A DNA stretch of 64,000 bases from Gemmatimonadota bacterium (lineage in GTDB: Bacteria > JAAXHH01), in assembly GCA_026702745.1 (NCBI GenBank), contig JAPPBT010000101.1, forward strand, positions 1 to 64,000, in the 5' to 3' direction. Positions 19,288 to 27,052 of this stretch are shown in pieces. Positions within the stretch are counted from its first letter, which is position 1, and every line of letters begins with the position of its first letter. The notes below the pieces were generated by a model that was given only the letters and a program-made list of their open reading frames with translations, was not told the origin of the DNA and searched no databases. A program made the translations under genes and the position numbers.

Positions 19288-20531
19288 ACCCAAGGAACGA
19301 CGCGCCAGCAATTCGTTTCGAAGCCGGCCGCTGGATCATGCCCGGCCTGGCCACGGCCCATTCCCATGCTTTCCAGCGCGCCCTCCGCGGGCGGACCCAG
19401 CGGCGCGCGACACGGGCGGGCACCTTCCGGGGCTGGCGGGACGAGATGTACCGGTTGGTCGAAGGGCTCGGTCCGGACGACCTGTACGCGATTTCCCGTT
19501 TTGCCTACACCGAGCTGGCGATGTCAGGTGTCACGGCCGTCGGCGAGTTCCATTACGTGCATCATGGTCCTGGTGGGCGTCCCTATGCGGAACGCACCGA
19601 ATTGGCGGACGCCGTGATTCGCGCGGCCAGGGACGTCGGCATCCGTATCTGCCTGATACGCACTGCCTACTTGCGGGCCGGTTACCGGCAGTCCGCGGTA
19701 CCCGCGCAGGAGCGATTCATCGACCCGTCGATCGATCTCGTGACGCAAGACCTCGATGACCTGCGAACGCGTTACGCAGACGATCCTCACGTGGCCGTGG
19801 CCGCGGCCGTTCATAGTGTTCGGGCGGTGCCGATATCCGGGATTCGGACGCTGGCCGCGTACGCGGACGAGCACGATATTCCCTTCCACATGCACGTCAG
19901 CGAACAACGCGGCGAACTGGAGGAATGCAGGGCGGAGCACGGGACGACGCCCGTGGCGCTGCTTTCCAATGAAGGCGTGTTGTCCCCGCGTTTCGTGGCC
20001 GTGCATGCCACGCACCTGGAGGACGCGGAAGTCTCCGCACTGGGCGAAAACCACGCTTTCGTGTGTATTTGCCGTACTACAGAACGGGATCTCGGCGACG
20101 GACTCCCGCCCACGTCCGGACTGCTAGACGCCGGCGCGCGCCTCTGCGTCGGAGTGGACAGCCACGCCTGCGAGAACGCCTTCGAAGAAGCGAGGGCCGT
20201 GGAACTCGACGAACGGTCCCGCCGAGAAGTACGACACGCCGCGGCGGAAGCACCCGTGCTGCTGGACGCGGCCACGAGACAAGGCTATGCGGCCTGTGGT
20301 CTTGAGGCATCGTGGCGGGAAGACCATGTGCACCTGAACCCCGACGACCCGTCCATCGCCGCCGTCGACGGGGATCTCGCATCCGATGCGATCCTCTTCG
20401 GTGCCACGCCGAGGGCGGTGAAATCCGTCGTCGTCGCGGGACGGCAGATCATTGCCGAGGGCTGTCACGCCCAATACGACGAGACCTTGGAACTGTACCG
20501 CAAATCGCTGCGTAAACTGGAGTTAATTTAA
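19284..20531 (+). CDS. hutF: Formimidoylglutamate deiminase
   Basis: 415 residues. It hydrolyses the formimino group of N-formiminoglutamate, releasing ammonia and giving N-formylglutamate. It is an amidohydrolase-superfamily enzyme related to chlorohydrolases. The metal site begins with His26-Ser-His28 in TAHSHAFQRALRGRTQ; FHMHVSEQ, AVHATHLEDAEV, CRTTERDLGDGLPP and CVGVDSHACENAFEEAR follow. The N-terminal beta domain is shorter than in typical HutF: the HSH motif is at residue 26 instead of about 55, and the protein is about 40 residues short overall. It overlaps hutI by four bases. Its product needs a deformylase, and no standard HutG is in the window. Confidence 0.93.
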   Translation: MNPRNDAPAIRFEAGRWIMPGLATAHSHAFQRALRGRTQRRATRAGTFRGWRDEMYRLVEGLGPDDLYAISRFAYTELAMSGVTAVGEFHYVHHGPGGRPYAERTELADAVIRAARDVGIRICLIRTAYLRAGYRQSAVPAQERFIDPSIDLVTQDLDDLRTRYADDPHVAVAAAVHSVRAVPISGIRTLAAYADEHDIPFHMHVSEQRGELEECRAEHGTTPVALLSNEGVLSPRFVAVHATHLEDAEVSALGENHAFVCICRTTERDLGDGLPPTSGLLDAGARLCVGVDSHACENAFEEARAVELDERSRREVRHAAAEAPVLLDAATRQGYAACGLEASWREDHVHLNPDDPSIAAVDGDLASDAILFGATPRAVKSVVVAGRQIIAEGCHAQYDETLELYRKSLRKLELI

Positions 20532-20570
20532 ATAAAGAAAGATGGGCGAACGAAACGAAAGGAGCCCCTG

Positions 20571-21425
20571 ATGGCATCGGTCAAGTATGACTACGCGGAG
20601 ATGATCTGGAACGAGGTCAGGGATGCCGCGGCCCAGGACCGGGTCGCCCTCCTGCCGGTGGCGACTTATGAAGACCACGGACCGCACCTGCCGGTGGACG
20701 TCGACGTGGTCCTGGCGACGGAGATCTGCCGGCGCGCCGCGGCCCGCATCCCGGAAGAGGTCGTCCTCGCCCCGCCGGTGACCCACGGCTACAGTCCTCA
20801 TCACATGGATTTCCACGGGACGATCACCATCCGGTGGGACACCTTCATCAACTACGTCCGGGATGTGTGCTGCAGTCTGGCCTATCACGGTTTCAAGCGC
20901 ATCCTGATCATCAATGGCCACGGGAGCAACACCTCGCCCCTGGATCTGGCCGCCCGTCTCACCGTGCTCGACTATGAGGGACGTGTTCTTTGCGCCAGTG
21001 CGAACCACTGGGGACTGAGGCAGGCCCGGAAGACGGGTAATGCGCTCCGCGATTCGGACTACGGCGGGACGTCTCACGGCGGGGAATACGAGACGTCGCT
21101 CTACCTCGTCCTGAAGCCCGACCTGGTCGAGATGGACAAGGCCGTGGACAACCGGAGCCCGCTTCCCGACAGTTTCAAGACGGACCTCCTGTCCGGCGGA
21201 CATCCCGATGCTTCCGACGCCCGCCTGGTACCCTACTGGAGTTCGATTTCTCCCAGCGGGGTCATGGGAGACGCCACAAAAGCGACGAAAGAGAAGGGAG
21301 AGAAGTTCCTGGAGGCCGCCATCAACGGCGTGATCGAGCTCGTCCGGGAATTGCGCGGGACCCCCATACTGGCGCGGCGCGTGCAGCACGGGGATGTGCC
21401 GAATACGAAGTGGAAGATGACCTAG
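20571..21425 (+). CDS. Creatininase-family amidohydrolase, candidate N-formylglutamate deformylase
   Basis: 284 residues with a strong AAAGGAG ribosome binding site, 39 bases after hutF and on the same strand. The creatininase fold's metal ligands are present: Glu34 and His36 in TYEDHGPHLPVDVDVV (Asp45 as well), a glycine/His loop ILIINGHGSN, and Glu172/Glu174 in SHGGEYETSLYLVL. Known family members cleave cyclic amides (creatinine) or formamides (the archaeal ArfB-type FAPy deformylase) or trim the mycofactocin precursor. Its place directly after HutF suggests that it removes the formyl group from N-formylglutamate in place of HutG. That is inference; the family assignment is secure. Confidence 0.88.
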   Translation: MASVKYDYAEMIWNEVRDAAAQDRVALLPVATYEDHGPHLPVDVDVVLATEICRRAAARIPEEVVLAPPVTHGYSPHHMDFHGTITIRWDTFINYVRDVCCSLAYHGFKRILIINGHGSNTSPLDLAARLTVLDYEGRVLCASANHWGLRQARKTGNALRDSDYGGTSHGGEYETSLYLVLKPDLVEMDKAVDNRSPLPDSFKTDLLSGGHPDASDARLVPYWSSISPSGVMGDATKATKEKGEKFLEAAINGVIELVRELRGTPILARRVQHGDVPNTKWKMT

Positions 21426-21449
21426 GGGATTGCGAGCAACAACCCACAC

Positions 21450-22286
21450 TCAGCCCCGCGACGGCTCGCTCATGGTTTCCCTGGCCTGGCGGCTCAGTTC
21501 CGGCAGATGATCGTCGTTGGCCATGACCTGCTCGAGGTGACGCAAACGGTCGGGCGTAGCGGTTCGCAGCATCGCCGGACCGTACGCTTCGTCCAGCCAG
21601 AAGCGGGAAGCGCCGCTGATGTAATCGCGCAGTTCCGGGACGAGACGCTCGGGATAGCGCTGGCACAGGTTCATGGTGAACATCCGCCGCCGCCCACCGC
21701 CGCCGAACGAGGCGTGCTTGGTATTATGGTTGAAGCAGACGATATCGCCTGGCCGGGTCTCCAGCGCCATCGCCGGCACGTCCCGCGGATCCGTATCCCA
21801 CAACGACGAACTCTCGCCTACGTTTTTCTGCAAGGCGTCCGCATAGACATCATCCCGCTTGTGGCTGCCGGGAATGACCCGCAGGCAGCCGGTGTCCCGC
21901 GTTAGCGTATCCAGGTAGAAGGCGATCTTGATATGCAGGATTTCGGGATGCCATCCATCGGAGTGCCACCTCGTATCGCCGGCATAGTAGTTACCGTCGC
22001 TGCCCATGTAATTGAAATCGTCGCCCAGAAGACTGGTCGCTATCCCCCGGATCCGTTCGTCGTCCAGCAGCGAGGATAACCGGTCATGCTGGTCGATGAA
22101 AGGTACGATGCAGGACCGTTGCTTACCGTCATGCGGCCGTCCGTCGTGCCCGCCTCCACGGCCTGCCCAGACCTCCTCGAAATCGTTGATGATTTCGTCG
22201 ATGCGATCATCCAGCAGACCCGGGAATCCCAGGTAACCGAACGTATCGAAGAAAGCGAGTTGCTGCTCAGTCAATTTGTAGCCCAT
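21450..22286 (-). CDS. Phytanoyl-CoA dioxygenase-family Fe(II)/2-oxoglutarate oxygenase
   Basis: 278 residues starting at the ATG that follows AAGGAG. The iron-binding HxD is in TRWHSDGWHPEILH, the distal His in NHNTKHASFGGGGRRR, and the 2-oxoglutarate-binding Arg follows it. The N-terminus (LTEQQLAFFDTFGYLGFPGLL) is the classic PhyH opening. These enzymes hydroxylate small metabolites, lipids or amino-acid derivatives; the substrate is unknown here. The end lies 24 bases from the end of the convergent creatininase gene. Last gene of a minus-strand run with a cupin, a GNAT and two methyltransferases. Confidence 0.9.
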   Translation of the reverse strand: MGYKLTEQQLAFFDTFGYLGFPGLLDDRIDEIINDFEEVWAGRGGGHDGRPHDGKQRSCIVPFIDQHDRLSSLLDDERIRGIATSLLGDDFNYMGSDGNYYAGDTRWHSDGWHPEILHIKIAFYLDTLTRDTGCLRVIPGSHKRDDVYADALQKNVGESSSLWDTDPRDVPAMALETRPGDIVCFNHNTKHASFGGGGRRRMFTMNLCQRYPERLVPELRDYISGASRFWLDEAYGPAMLRTATPDRLRHLEQVMANDDHLPELSRQARETMSEPSRG

Positions 22287-22312
22287 AACCTGCGCTCCTT
22301 GGCTCCTTGAGC

Positions 22313-22744
22313 CTACGGATTGGGAGGAGAGGTGCAGATGAGTACGACCAGGGTTTCGGTACCGGTGTTTTCTATACCGTGCAGACACCAGGGCGGCAGA
22401 TAGACGAAGTCGCCCTTTTTCACGTCACGTTTGTAATTCGCGAAGGTCATTTCCCCCGATCCCTCGAGGATGACATAGGTTTCTTCGGTGGGATGCGAAC
22501 CTGGTTCAAGAATGACATGGGGCGGCACGTAAAACAGCACCAGCCCCATGTTCTCCGCGGGGGCGTTGGGATTGACGGGATGCACCACTCTGACCCCCAG
22601 ACCGTTGCATCCCGGATAGACGACCGGCACGCCGTCCTGGGCGTTGACGATCATGGGATCCGGTGGCGTCTTCGGTTTGGGAATGTCGGGGATTTTGGCC
22701 TGATCTTCACTGGTGTATCCCTTGAATTCGGTGATCTTCGCCAT
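22313..22744 (-). CDS. Cupin-domain protein
   Basis: 143 residues forming a single small beta-barrel. The cupin signature is partly visible as LEPGSHPTEETYVILEGSGEM, followed by VKKGDFVYLPPWCLHGIENTG, the second motif with its His. The first motif keeps one His and the Glu, so a metal site is plausible but not certain. It could be a small-molecule isomerase or oxygenase or a sensor. It sits 26 bases upstream of the PhyH-type gene and 45 downstream of the GNAT gene on the same strand, so it is likely co-transcribed. Confidence 0.85.
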   Translation of the reverse strand: MAKITEFKGYTSEDQAKIPDIPKPKTPPDPMIVNAQDGVPVVYPGCNGLGVRVVHPVNPNAPAENMGLVLFYVPPHVILEPGSHPTEETYVILEGSGEMTFANYKRDVKKGDFVYLPPWCLHGIENTGTETLVVLICTSPPNP

Positions 22745-22789
22745 GTAATGAGCGCTCCTATTCTGCCGTTGCCGACGGACAGCCAGACT

Positions 22790-23668
22790 CTATTCGGAAG
22801 GTCCTGCCCCGTATTCGAAATCGAACTCCAGTGTATCGCCCAGAGGCACGTAGCCGATTTTCTGATAGATGTGGTTGGAGGCTGGGTTCGACTGGTCGGT
22901 AAACAGACTACAGAAACTGTACCGGCCCGCAAGCAGTTTCTTCGTCAACGCGTAAACGCACGAAGTCGCGTATCCCCGGTTACGTAACGCGGCAGGAGTG
23001 TAAACCATTGTGACATTCGTACCGTTTCTCATGGCCCGCGACTGCCTGGCGATCGACACCGGACCATCGTCCTCCCAGATGTACAGGTTTCCCTCCTTGA
23101 TGTACTTTTCAGCGTTGCGTTCCGCCTTCCCCGGTCCGCTTTCCTCACCGACCGCTTCCCGCGTGAATGCCGCGACCCACTTCGCCATCAGTCGTTGATC
23201 CGCCATTTCAGCCGGCCTCAGCCCGCCCGGGGCGAGCGGCACGTCGATCACGCTTCGAGCCTCGAATACCCGCAGCCGTTTTCGCGGTATCGCTGAACAC
23301 CCCGGGAAAGTCCTTATCCACTGACTGGAAAAGCTCCGGGCTTCAGCCTCCGGTCCCACTACGCCCGGCACCCGTACATTCCCGTTTTTCAGGTGCCGAA
23401 CAAGCCGGTCCATGGCACAATCGATTTCCGTGTCGTGTATGCTCAGGACGAGTCTGTATGGTGGCGACCTGACCGCTACGCCCACCGGATCGCCGTTATC
23501 CAGAATGCTCAGGAGCAGCGGCGGTTCGTCGCCGTAGTAGTACGGATCTCCGGCCAGCGTGTACGCCAGGCCCAGGGGCAGGTTGTTCTCGCTCTCGCGT
23601 TTTTCCAGGTGGGAACCGGACAGCGCCAGAAGTTCCCTTGCGTGGCCATGTTGCACGATGTCGTACAT
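22790..23668 (-). CDS. GNAT-family N-acetyltransferase (two-part)
   Basis: 292 residues. The N-terminal half (about 1-140) is a divergent GNAT-like or linker domain (DEPPLLLSILDNGDPVGVAVRSPPYRLVLS). The C-terminal half holds the recognisable acetyl-CoA site: NVTMVYTPAALRNRGYATSCVYALTKKLL, where RNRGYA is the pyrophosphate-binding loop, and LFTDQSNPASNHIYQKIGYVPLGD, the typical last motif. The acceptor is unknown. Starts 9 bases after the methyltransferase upstream in the same run. Confidence 0.85.
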   Translation of the reverse strand: MYDIVQHGHARELLALSGSHLEKRESENNLPLGLAYTLAGDPYYYGDEPPLLLSILDNGDPVGVAVRSPPYRLVLSIHDTEIDCAMDRLVRHLKNGNVRVPGVVGPEAEARSFSSQWIRTFPGCSAIPRKRLRVFEARSVIDVPLAPGGLRPAEMADQRLMAKWVAAFTREAVGEESGPGKAERNAEKYIKEGNLYIWEDDGPVSIARQSRAMRNGTNVTMVYTPAALRNRGYATSCVYALTKKLLAGRYSFCSLFTDQSNPASNHIYQKIGYVPLGDTLEFDFEYGAGPSE

Positions 23669-23677
23669 GACGCGGCC

Positions 23678-24463
23678 TCAGGACAACTCGTATCGGATCC
23701 ACCACCAGTAGTTGCCGATATGCACCATGAGGTTTTTCGACAGGGGCTCGAATATGCGCCTCAGTTCGTCTTCCGTTGGATCATTCTCGACCATGACGAA
23801 TTCCGAACCATCGGACAACTGTCGCGTCATGAACTGGTCCTCGTGGCCCTCAATCCTGAACAGCCGGCTTACAGCATCGGGACTTGTCGGCCTGGACGAC
23901 CGCATGAACACGACAGAACCCTCCTCGAGCCGTGCGTGGAAGCCATGCAGAAACTCCGCATGCCTCGAAGCAGGGCAGGTGTGCAGAAACCCCGCCGCGA
24001 AACCGCCGTCAAAACGCTTGCCTGGTGCAATGGATCCAAGTTCGAAGGCGTCGCCGGCCAGATAACTGACGTTGGGCGGGTTGTCGTTTTCTGCGGCCAG
24101 GTCCAGCATGTTTGGAGCGATCTCTACCCCTGTGACAGACACTGCGGTTTCTGCGATTTCCCGGGTCGCCGACCCCGTGCCGCTCGCTACCTCAAGCACC
24201 TTCCGGCCGCGCATGGCTTCCTGCGATTCCCGGACCATCCTGGCCTGTTCGGCCGGCAGATCTGGCGCGGGGCCGCGAGGGACCCTGTGCGGCATGTCGC
24301 CATGGACCTGGCGCAGGTTGTAGTACTCGATGGTCGCCCGATGCAGGTTGTCCGGTGCCAGGTTGTGCGAATCCGGCGCTGGTCGACGATCGCACGAATC
24401 CGGAGACGGTACCCGATCGCGCAAATCCGGCGCTGGTCGTCGGGCGCGCATTTGATCGCTCAT
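23678..24463 (-). CDS. Class I SAM-dependent methyltransferase with N-terminal PAPD repeat
   Basis: 261 residues. Motif I is VLEVASGTGSATREIA, followed by VTGVEIAPNMLDLA and the substrate-side loop GGFAAGFLHTCPASRHAEFLH. The domain starts near residue 40. The first 36 residues are a proline-rich, nine-residue repeat (RPAPDLRDR, VPSPDSCDR, RPAPDSHNL) encoded by three 27-bp DNA repeats. That is unusual for such an enzyme. The first four bases overlap the end of the upstream methyltransferase (ATGA). The acceptor is unknown. Confidence 0.87.
   Translation of the reverse strand: MSDQMRARRPAPDLRDRVPSPDSCDRRPAPDSHNLAPDNLHRATIEYYNLRQVHGDMPHRVPRGPAPDLPAEQARMVRESQEAMRGRKVLEVASGTGSATREIAETAVSVTGVEIAPNMLDLAAENDNPPNVSYLAGDAFELGSIAPGKRFDGGFAAGFLHTCPASRHAEFLHGFHARLEEGSVVFMRSSRPTSPDAVSRLFRIEGHEDQFMTRQLSDGSEFVMVENDPTEDELRRIFEPLSKNLMVHIGNYWWWIRYELS
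24365..24445 (-). repeat. Three tandem 27-bp repeats in a methyltransferase gene
   Basis: Units at 24365-24391, 24392-24418 and 24419-24445 share the cores GAATCCGG and GGT(C/A)G/CCGATC. The period is a multiple of three, so the frame is kept and each unit codes for nine residues of the type (R/V)P(A/S)PD(L/S)xDR. Units 1 and 3 are most alike. Copy number could vary without breaking the gene. Confidence 0.85.
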
Positions 24464-25143
24464 TCACGCACCGTTCCCGTGACGCCGAGGTAGAGCTTAC
24501 CCTCGTATCGCACGGTGAAATCCATTAAGCAGGATTCCGACAACCGGACGAAATCCGCCCCTTCGAAGTACCGCTTGTAGATCTCGAATTGCCGCCCGTC
24601 ATTGAGCGTGCGGACCGTGGTGCCTTCCTTGGGCCTGGATCCGCGGTACCGCGTCCAGCTGGAGTCCAGGATGACAACGCGTCCGCCCGGCTTCAGCGCG
24701 TTTCGCAAGCTATGGAAGAACCGGTCTATCTGGCTGTCGGTGACGTGGCTGAGGAAGAACCCCACCAGTACGGAATCGAAGGACCGGTCTTCCAGCGACA
24801 CATCGAGGGCGTCGGCCTTCACGAACCTGGTGTTCGGTTCGACGCCTTGCGCGCGCGCCTTCTCTCTTCCCTCCTCGAGCATGTTCTCCGACTGGTCCAC
24901 GAGCGTGATCGCCGAACAGTTCGTAGCGTAAAACTGTAGCCAGTAGCCCGTTCCGCAGGGAATATCCAGGACGCTGCCGCGACAGTGTTCCCGAACGAGA
25001 TCCCCCAGGGACCGGGCCTCTTCCTTGTACAACTCCGGATCCGTAACCGAACCGGGCGGCTTGCCCAGTGTGTAGATCTCGTCGAATTCGGCCGCCCGTT
25101 CGTTGTAATAGGCGTTCATGCTCTGGCGGAGGCGCGGGTCCAT
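24460..25143 (-). CDS. Class I SAM-dependent methyltransferase
   Basis: 227 residues. Motif I is VLDIPCGTGYWLQFYA; motif II region ITLVDQSENMLEEGREKA; then VKADALDVSLEDRSFDSVLVGFFLSHVTD and the post-motif LKPGGRVVILDSSWTRYRGS. The pattern fits small-molecule methyltransferases of the UbiE/tellurite-resistance-like group. First gene of the minus-strand run; 183 bases separate it from the divergent aminotransferase gene. It is about 20-25% like the neighbouring methyltransferase by eye, so the two are not a recent duplication. Confidence 0.87.
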   Translation of the reverse strand: MDPRLRQSMNAYYNERAAEFDEIYTLGKPPGSVTDPELYKEEARSLGDLVREHCRGSVLDIPCGTGYWLQFYATNCSAITLVDQSENMLEEGREKARAQGVEPNTRFVKADALDVSLEDRSFDSVLVGFFLSHVTDSQIDRFFHSLRNALKPGGRVVILDSSWTRYRGSRPKEGTTVRTLNDGRQFEIYKRYFEGADFVRLSESCLMDFTVRYEGKLYLGVTGTVRE

Positions 25144-25326
25144 GGATGCATCACTTTTAAGGTCGAAGCTACAGGTTGTTGTGTGATGTCTTGAATGTCC
25201 TGGGAATCCAATGTGTAAAACTGTTTATTACGCAGTCAAGGATGCATTCCCTACGCAAGCACCGATCCGAAGCCAGGATGCTGGATTGAGGATGCCGGAA
25301 GCCCCGAGAATCAAAGGAGTTTTGTC

Positions 25327-26733
25327 ATGAGATCGGAAAACAATGCAATCGACCTTCCCACGGGACGCCGGAATATCATGGAACGGCGGCATTTCCTGAA
25401 AACCGCGGGCGTGACGGCCGGACTGGCCACGTTCCTCGGCCCCGATTCCTTCCGGGGCGTCGAGGCCGCAGTTAGTGAAATCGCGGATCTCACGCCGCAA
25501 GAGGCCGCCCGTGACGAAGGGCTCTGGCGCGAAGTCAAGCGGGCATTCACCGTGGACCGCAGCCTGATCAACCTGGATAACGGCTATGCCTGCCCTACGC
25601 CCCGCGTCGTCACCGAAGCGTTCATTCGATACATATGGGAACAGGAACAGAACCCGTACGGGGTGTTCGTTGACATGGCCAGGGACCGCATGAGTACCGT
25701 GAAGAAGTCCATGGCACGGCAGTTCGGGAGCAGCCCTGATGAAATCGCCCTCGTACGAAATACCACAGAAGCGCTCAAGACGGTCCTGTACGGCATCCCG
25801 CTGAACCGGGGTGACGAAGTCCTCACGACGACCCATGACTATCCTTCCCTGGTGCGGGTCGTTCGGGATCGGGAGAAGAAGGAAGGGATCAAACTGGTCG
25901 AGGTGCCCGTACCGTATCCCGCCGGGTCTCTGAAAGACCTGGTCAAGGTCATCGAAGATGGCATTACATCGAGGACCCGCGTGATCATGGTGTCCCACAT
26001 CACGTACACCACCGGACAGGTGTTCCCGGTCCGGCAGATCTGCGACCTGGCCCATCGGCACGGGATCGAAGTCGTCGTGGACGGCGCCCATGCCGTCGCC
26101 CAACTGGATTTCAAGGTCTCGGACCTGGATTGCGACTATTACGGCGCGAGCCTGCACAAATGGCTCAGTGCGCCGAAAGGGACCGGCTTGCTGTACATGA
26201 AGCGCGAGCACGTCGAGAAGATCGAGCCGCTGTACGGCCCGACCATGAGTCTCAGATTCAACTCCCTGACGAGCATGCAGAAATTCGAGTCCGTCGGTAC
26301 CCAACCTCTACCGCCGTTCCTCGCCATCGGCGAGGCCGTCGCTTTTCACAACGCCATCGGACCGAAGCGCAAGGAAGAACGGCTTCGTTACCTGAAGAAT
26401 TACTGGGCGGAACGGCTTCAAAGCCATCCCCGGATACGGCTATACACCCCGACGACCCCCGAAATGAGTTGCTGTATTGCGGGGGTCGGTATCGAAGGGG
26501 CCGATCCGACCGGTATGCGAGACTACCTTTGGAATGAACATCAGATTCGGACATCCCGGGGCCGGTACGACCGGGAGGACACCGGTCGAACGTGGGTTCG
26601 TATCACGCCGAATCTGTACACCACGCTGTCTGAGCTTGATTACTTCGGCGACGTGATGGAAGAGGTGGCGGACAACGGCCTGCCGGAACCGTACAGCGAG
26701 TACACGTTCGATCCGAGTATAATGCGCAGGTAG
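25327..26733 (+). CDS. Tat-exported class V PLP-dependent aminotransferase
   Basis: 468 residues. The ATG has a strong AAAGGAG seven bases upstream; a second ATG at residue 18 begins the twin-arginine signal MERRHFLKTAGVTAGLATFL. The aminotransferase class V fold follows: INLDNGYACPTPRVV, ALVRNTTEALKTVLYGI, VSHITYTTGQVFPV, VVVDGAHAVAQLDFKVSDL and the PLP Lys278 in YGASLHKWLSAPKG. Closest in style are isopenicillin-N-epimerase-like or cysteine-desulfurase-like proteins. A Tat signal on a PLP enzyme means it would fold with its cofactor and act in the periplasm. Substrate unknown. The gene stands alone between divergent and downstream spacers. Confidence 0.88.
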   Translation: MRSENNAIDLPTGRRNIMERRHFLKTAGVTAGLATFLGPDSFRGVEAAVSEIADLTPQEAARDEGLWREVKRAFTVDRSLINLDNGYACPTPRVVTEAFIRYIWEQEQNPYGVFVDMARDRMSTVKKSMARQFGSSPDEIALVRNTTEALKTVLYGIPLNRGDEVLTTTHDYPSLVRVVRDREKKEGIKLVEVPVPYPAGSLKDLVKVIEDGITSRTRVIMVSHITYTTGQVFPVRQICDLAHRHGIEVVVDGAHAVAQLDFKVSDLDCDYYGASLHKWLSAPKGTGLLYMKREHVEKIEPLYGPTMSLRFNSLTSMQKFESVGTQPLPPFLAIGEAVAFHNAIGPKRKEERLRYLKNYWAERLQSHPRIRLYTPTTPEMSCCIAGVGIEGADPTGMRDYLWNEHQIRTSRGRYDREDTGRTWVRITPNLYTTLSELDYFGDVMEEVADNGLPEPYSEYTFDPSIMRR

Positions 26734-27052
26734 GATCTCCTCTGAGAGGCGGCAGTCCGTCACCCAATGGCAGCCAGTCCGTCACCCGATGTTTGAAGTG
26801 GCTTAAGGTGCCCCAGGGCATTGCTCACGGTCACAAAAATACCTTGCAACGGGGTAGTCCCGGTCTTATCATTTTGAATCATTACAACAGTTTCCAAGAC
26901 GGAAACAATTAGTACATTTCCCAAACCAGAACTTCGTACTGCGATTCCCGGTACAGTCAATGTCCGGCCCGGATACGGTTGCCGGACGGCCGTGAGACTC
27001 GTAAGACTCACGAAGAGTAACATTCACGGCTCATTTGATGACGAGGAAGCGT
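26734..27052. other. Intergenic region of 319 bases with small repeats
   Basis: No gene is visible here. Two 17-base direct repeats, CAGTCCGTCACCC(A/G)ATG, start at 26753 and 26775. An inverted repeat GTCCGGC (26962-26968) / GCCGGAC (26981-26987) with a 12-base loop, and a nearby GTGAG...CTCAC arrangement, lie 65-90 bases before the binding-protein gene. They may be transcript structure or operator elements. The middle (26870-26940) is the most A/T-rich part and the best place for a promoter, but no consensus pair stands out. Confidence 0.45.

Noticed and set aside
24365-24445. 27-bp repeats as a possible CRISPR array
   Set aside because: The units are directly tandem with no unique spacers and keep a protein reading frame.
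26753-26791. Two 17-base direct repeats as iterons or attachment sites
   Set aside because: Only two copies, no replication or integrase gene nearby, and no tRNA; most likely a small local duplication.
26760-27023. Minus-strand open frame of 87 codons in the spacer before the binding-protein gene
   Set aside because: No ribosome binding site, no recognisable domain, and unusual composition; more likely non-coding.
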